Below are positions 60,353-64,000 of a DNA stretch of 64,000 nucleotides, in pieces. Both the position numbers and the translations under genes were made by a program. Position 1 is the stretch's first letter. Every line of letters begins with the position of its first letter. The DNA lies in assembly GCA_016937975.1 (NCBI GenBank), contig JAFGVN010000068.1, positions 1 through 64,000 on the forward strand. The letters run 5' to 3'. The DNA is from Clostridia bacterium. Its GTDB lineage: Bacteria; Bacillota; Clostridia; Peptostreptococcales; Acidaminobacteraceae. Below the pieces are notes generated by a model. It saw only the letters and a list, made by a program, of their open reading frames with translations, did no database searches and had not been told where the DNA came from.

Positions 60353-60913
60353 TTACAAATTATTCTTTTCACCTTTTAAGATACTTACTATTTTAAAACA
60401 TCGTCTTATGCGCGTTTTTTCTTGCTTAGCTGCTAAAATGTATCCAAGGTAATTTTTCTTCATAGAAGGTTTTTCTTGATGAAATATTTCTAGTACACCC
60501 TCTTGTTTAAAAAATGCTTCAAGATCCTCAGGCAATGTCTTTAGTTTTTCTTTATAGGCTTCCTCGTTGGCTTTTAATTGATCAATTTGATGTATCAAAC
60601 GGATATCAAAATATTTTAAGCCCGCCTCTGTCATTTTACCAGATTCAATTAAGGATTTCATTATAATAATATTTCTTAATGACCAGTTACTCTCTTTTCT
60701 TCTTGGTGCAAAATACTGTAGAAACTTCTCTTAATCAATCCATCCATAGCACAAAGCAGCTGTTAAGGCATCTTGATAAGTGAGACCTTTTGTTTCATAA
60801 CCTTTTTTATATAAAAATATAAAATGACCTTCTTCATTTTGATGATTTTCTTTTAACCATTGTATAAAATCTTTTTGATTTTTGAATGTTAAGCCTGTTG
60901 TTGGTTTATCCAT
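60353..60913 (-). pseudogene. YdeI/OmdA-family (bacteriocin-protection-like) gene broken by an in-frame stop
   Basis: The ORFs at 60731-60913 and 60353-60661 are two parts of one reading frame. The first ends ALCYGWID, then TAA; the frame continues EKFLQYFAPRRKESNWSLRN into the second ORF (SGKMTEAGLKYF). Together they give 186 residues, the usual size of the YdeI/OmdA family. The residues normally between GWID and FxPRR are partly missing as well, so a short deletion with a stop is likely. Expression of a working protein is improbable. Confidence 0.85.
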
Positions 60914-60971
60914 ATGAACTCCTTCATTACTTCAATTATAACATTTATTCCAAACATTCAACTTTCAAAAT

Positions 60972-61005
60972 AAAAAAAACTCCAAACAAAGCAAATGTTT
61001 GGAGT
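60972..61005 (-). terminator. Terminator of the aminotransferase gene
   Basis: On the minus strand, ACTCCAAACA-N7-TGTTTGGAGT is followed by eight T, next to the stop codon at 61013. Confidence 0.85.
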
Positions 61006-61012
61006 AATCCGA

Positions 61013-62257
61013 TTACTTATAACGATCCATAACTTCTTTAATGACTTGAGGTGCTTTTCTACATTTATCTTCTGAAACAGCACAAACTGCAAAACGAATA
61101 CCTTTTGCAAGTGGTACCATGAATATATTCTTTTCAGTTAAAGCTTCACTGATTTCATATGGTTTTTCACATGGTAAGCTTACAAAGAAACCATCTCTAT
61201 AAGGTAAAATTTCCAAATCAATTTCATTAGCAGCTTCAACAAAAGCTTCTGCTCTTTTTCTTAACATTGCCTTATATTGATTTTTTTCTTCAGTATATCT
61301 TTCAAATAAAGCTTTGTCGTTGTAAATCTCAGAAACAACCATCATGCCGCCTCTGTTACCATTTGACCAGTTTGCTCTACCTGAATGTAAACTGGATACT
61401 CTGAATTCATCTGCAATTTCTTGGTTTGAAGAAATACCAATAATTGCACCTAATCTCAAGCCATACATTGTAAAACCCTTTGATGTACTATATGCAGCCA
61501 TCACAAATAGATTTTCAGGTAAATTAGAGAATTTAGTAAAGAAAGCTCTTCTTTCGTCACCTTCACCTGCAAAATCAATGTATGCAGTATCTACTAATAA
61601 GATGATTTTTTTCTCAGGATCTTTTGCCTCTTCTTTTAAGAAGTCTAAGATTTCATCCCATTCTTCATCTGAAACACTGTATCCTGTTGGATTTTGAGCT
61701 GGTGTATTCAAAATCGTCATAATACGATCTTGCTTGTTTAAAATTCTTTTAAATTGATCTTTGAAATCTTGAACATTGAAGTTACCTTCTTCAGAGAAGA
61801 ATTTAAATGTAGATACTTTTCTACCGGCTTCTTCAGAAATTGTTTGGTATGGTGACCAGAACCAGTCAGAAGTTAGGATTTCATCACCTTCTTCAGTATA
61901 GTTCCACATCGCTACTTTTAATGCACCTGTACCACCTGGTGTTGCTACAACTCTAATATGAGCATCTGGTTTGTAACCAGCAAAGAAAGTTTCTTCTACA
62001 GCTTCTAAATATTCAGGCATACCTGCAATTGGTGCATATGCTGAAATTTCTTCATTAGGCATATTTTTAAAAGTACCAAAAACAGAATCAAAAGCAATAA
62101 GCTTACCTTCATCATCCATTAAAGCACCTAATGTAGAATTCGTAACATTCTCTTTTCCATAGGCTTTAATTGCTTCTTGAGCTTTTCCTGCAATTGCAAA
62201 AATAGCATCAGCTTTAGCAGGCCACTTTGCATGTTTCGCCACCATACTTATTGTCAT
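61013..62257 (-). CDS. Pyridoxal-phosphate aminotransferase, class I/II (aspartate/aromatic type)
   Basis: A 414-aa fold-type-I aminotransferase. The cofactor lysine lies in YSTSKGFTMYGLRLG, the cofactor-anchoring NPTGYSV is in TPAQNPTGYSV, and ILLVDTAYIDF holds the ring aspartate. The closest known pattern is aspartate/tyrosine aminotransferase, though the amino acid substrate is not fixed by sequence. It is a single gene with a strong terminator; the 261-bp AT-rich upstream gap shows no clear operator. Confidence 0.9.
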   Translation of the reverse strand: MTISMVAKHAKWPAKADAIFAIAGKAQEAIKAYGKENVTNSTLGALMDDEGKLIAFDSVFGTFKNMPNEEISAYAPIAGMPEYLEAVEETFFAGYKPDAHIRVVATPGGTGALKVAMWNYTEEGDEILTSDWFWSPYQTISEEAGRKVSTFKFFSEEGNFNVQDFKDQFKRILNKQDRIMTILNTPAQNPTGYSVSDEEWDEILDFLKEEAKDPEKKIILLVDTAYIDFAGEGDERRAFFTKFSNLPENLFVMAAYSTSKGFTMYGLRLGAIIGISSNQEIADEFRVSSLHSGRANWSNGNRGGMMVVSEIYNDKALFERYTEEKNQYKAMLRKRAEAFVEAANEIDLEILPYRDGFFVSLPCEKPYEISEALTEKNIFMVPLAKGIRFAVCAVSEDKCRKAPQVIKEVMDRYK

Positions 62258-62518
62258 AATATACTCCTCTTTTAATTAGGTTATTTAATCCTCGAATCTC
62301 TGAAATAAACGTTTTCTCATCGAAATAAAAGTTATTCTACTGACATTATAACAAATTCAAATCATTTGAAAACACTTCTTTCAAAAAAATCATATTTTTT
62401 TTCAAGAAACCTAATTTTTTGCAGTTTTTTGCAAGAATTTCAATCATAATATGCAAATTTGTCATTTTTTGCAATAATTTATGCATTTACAATACTTATA
62501 TATTATATGATTTCCATA

Positions 62519-64000
62519 TTACTCCATTGTATAGGACCATACATCATTGATTAAATTAAAAACAATCTTCTTTTTGATATACGTCTCAACGCCTATTGCA
62601 TCAAATTCAAAGGAAGTGTTAGATGTCCAACGACCACCTATAATTTCCCATGCTCCAAATCCTTTCTCAAAAACCAACTCAATGTTTTCACTGGTCATTT
62701 TATAAACACTGACACTAGAAGATATTTCATAATAGCCATTATTGTATGAGAAGAAATACTTCCCATTTGGAGATACTACAGGATGACCATCAGTACGGAA
62801 TACCTCTTTTGTCGTCATATTGTAAAAACTTCCTCCAGGAGGTCCTTCCCATGCATAATAGGATGTAAAGTATCCATAAGGACTTAACTCATCCGTTACA
62901 TAGTTGTAAACGCAATCACCTGAAATTTCAATGGTTTCCTTAGACCCATCCTCATAGATCAAATCATAGGTATCATATTGATAGCCTATACTGTCAGCCG
63001 CTCTAAAAGGTTTATAAGCATAACCAACAAGATCCTTAGTTGTTAACTTATACCACATGACCATTTGATCATCAATCAACTCATAAGTATTTAGAAATTC
63101 AAGGGATGCCTCTGTATCTACGGGTAAATACATCACAATTTTATTTTCCTCGCCAAGTCCATCATATACAGAAATGCCTGTATCAGTTAAATCCGGGTAA
63201 ACGGATATCAATTGATTGTCTTTGACTTCAAGCACAATAGATTCCACGAGGTAATTGTCCAATGTGATTTCTTCACTTGGATCACAATGAATAAATACCT
63301 TTTCATCTCCCGAGTAGAACAGATCATATGTTATACCCTCAAAACGTAATTCATCCAGTACATTTAAAGTATCTGTTTCATATAGTTTTACAACCAATTG
63401 ATTATTACTTTTTTCAGAGGCAATGATATACTTACCCTCATGCATCACACCATAGTACGCCCCTAAATAGACAAGGTCATGATTTTTGCCATGATAAGCA
63501 TAATAGCCATAATCTTTCTCTAAAATATAAATATCTTGATCTTCCAAAGTTGAACGTTGAATTCTGAAATTGACAAATTCGTTGTCAATAACGTTACCTT
63601 GTCCATCCAACAGGAGATCAAACCTTCTAGAAGAATATGGGCTATAAGCGTAGTCATTTCTTTTTTGATAACCCAAGTATTCTTTCTTCAAATAACCCTG
63701 CTCGACTTTCGCCCATGCTGTCATATGAGCATCTGATAAGCTCAAAGCCAAACTATAAGCATTATTTTTTTGATCATAACTCGATAAAGTATCAAAGGGA
63801 ATTGCATCGTCTCCTATATGATCATAAACCGCCACATATTCTGAAGCATTAGGGTCTAATTTTACGCCTCCTGAATCCAAGGTGAAAAATAATCTTCCAT
63901 TGAAAGATTCAAGATAATCATAGTACTTTTCTCCCAACTCAATAATCATCTGATCAGACTCCCAGAAAACATCAGCAATATTGCCTTCTGCTTTTTTATC
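62519..64000 (-). CDS. Large hypothetical protein, beta-propeller-like, partial at right edge
   Basis: The ORF track starts at 63949, but the frame stays open to the end of the window (DKKAEGNIADVFWESDQ precedes), so the gene begins outside. The visible 493 residues are rich in aromatic and short beta-strand repeats (GYYAYHGKNHDLVYLG, VVSPNGKYFFSYNNGYYEIS), typical of a secreted or lipid-anchored beta-propeller such as WD40/TolB-like proteins. No known family was recognised, and the signal peptide is not in view. Confidence 0.65.
   Translation of the reverse strand, partial: DKKAEGNIADVFWESDQMIIELGEKYYDYLESFNGRLFFTLDSGGVKLDPNASEYVAVYDHIGDDAIPFDTLSSYDQKNNAYSLALSLSDAHMTAWAKVEQGYLKKEYLGYQKRNDYAYSPYSSRRFDLLLDGQGNVIDNEFVNFRIQRSTLEDQDIYILEKDYGYYAYHGKNHDLVYLGAYYGVMHEGKYIIASEKSNNQLVVKLYETDTLNVLDELRFEGITYDLFYSGDEKVFIHCDPSEEITLDNYLVESIVLEVKDNQLISVYPDLTDTGISVYDGLGEENKIVMYLPVDTEASLEFLNTYELIDDQMVMWYKLTTKDLVGYAYKPFRAADSIGYQYDTYDLIYEDGSKETIEISGDCVYNYVTDELSPYGYFTSYYAWEGPPGGSFYNMTTKEVFRTDGHPVVSPNGKYFFSYNNGYYEISSSVSVYKMTSENIELVFEKGFGAWEIIGGRWTSNTSFEFDAIGVETYIKKKIVFNLINDVWSYTME

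Noticed and set aside
1-64000. CRISPR array, prophage, insertion sequence or integrase
   Set aside because: No regularly spaced direct repeats, transposase, integrase or phage structural genes are visible in any frame.

Overview
The window is AT-rich, densely coded DNA from a low-GC Gram-positive bacterium, most likely an anaerobic member of the Clostridia (Firmicutes/Bacillota). This is inferred from family content: UPF0371/DUF1846, DUF134, a flavodoxin-ferredoxin fusion protein, AzlCD, an EpsC-type serine acetyltransferase, SPASM-type radical SAM chemistry, several GGDEF/HD-GYP proteins, strong AGGAGG ribosome binding sites and TTGACA/TATAAT promoters. No rRNA, intact tRNA, phage, insertion sequence or CRISPR array was seen. 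Genes lie on both strands in short operons, and convergent pairs are separated by perfect hairpin terminators.

Layout. 0-6 kb: a 5'-damaged inositol-monophosphatase-family gene at the edge, a MarR-NmrA operon with its operator, azlCD, an Nramp transporter and cysE. 6-10 kb: a kinase-glycoside phosphorylase fusion with a LacI regulator and a 22-bp operator. 10-13.5 kb: a tightly overlapping four-gene cassette (membrane protein, radical SAM/SPASM enzyme with unusual cysteine spacing, a PDGT-repeat protein with a TNSSSESF head, and a 70-aa protein). 13.5-31 kb: housekeeping and accessory genes, including an HD-GYP protein, a MerR-GGDEF fusion, a DUF134-transporter operon with CATATG palindromes, a TetR-GNAT-serine hydrolase operon under a 31-bp palindrome, pcp, and a flavodoxin-ferredoxin/MFS pair. 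31-40 kb: a GNAT/ATP-grasp fusion coupled to a 43-aa ORF, two large membrane sensors, and a B12-binding protein joined to an ABC exporter. 40-49 kb: oleate hydratase with a TetR regulator, DUF1846, and 5-oxoprolinase genes pxpBCA. 49-56.6 kb: a three-gene module of an NfeD/YqiJ-like membrane protein, a flotillin and a 1622-aa AAA+ ATPase. 56.7-59.7 kb: an ArsR-like/MFS operon led by two tiny paralogous ORFs behind a promoter with twin operators. 60-64 kb: a GNAT, a broken YdeI/OmdA gene, an aminotransferase, and a large unknown gene running off the right edge.

Functional links. Pcp releases pyroglutamate and PxpABC hydrolyses it to glutamate. Three proteins connect to cyclic-di-GMP. The best candidates for undescribed biology are the radical SAM/PDGT-repeat cassette, the flotillin-AAA+ module, the small-peptide/ArsR/MFS operon, and the kinase-phosphorylase fusion.
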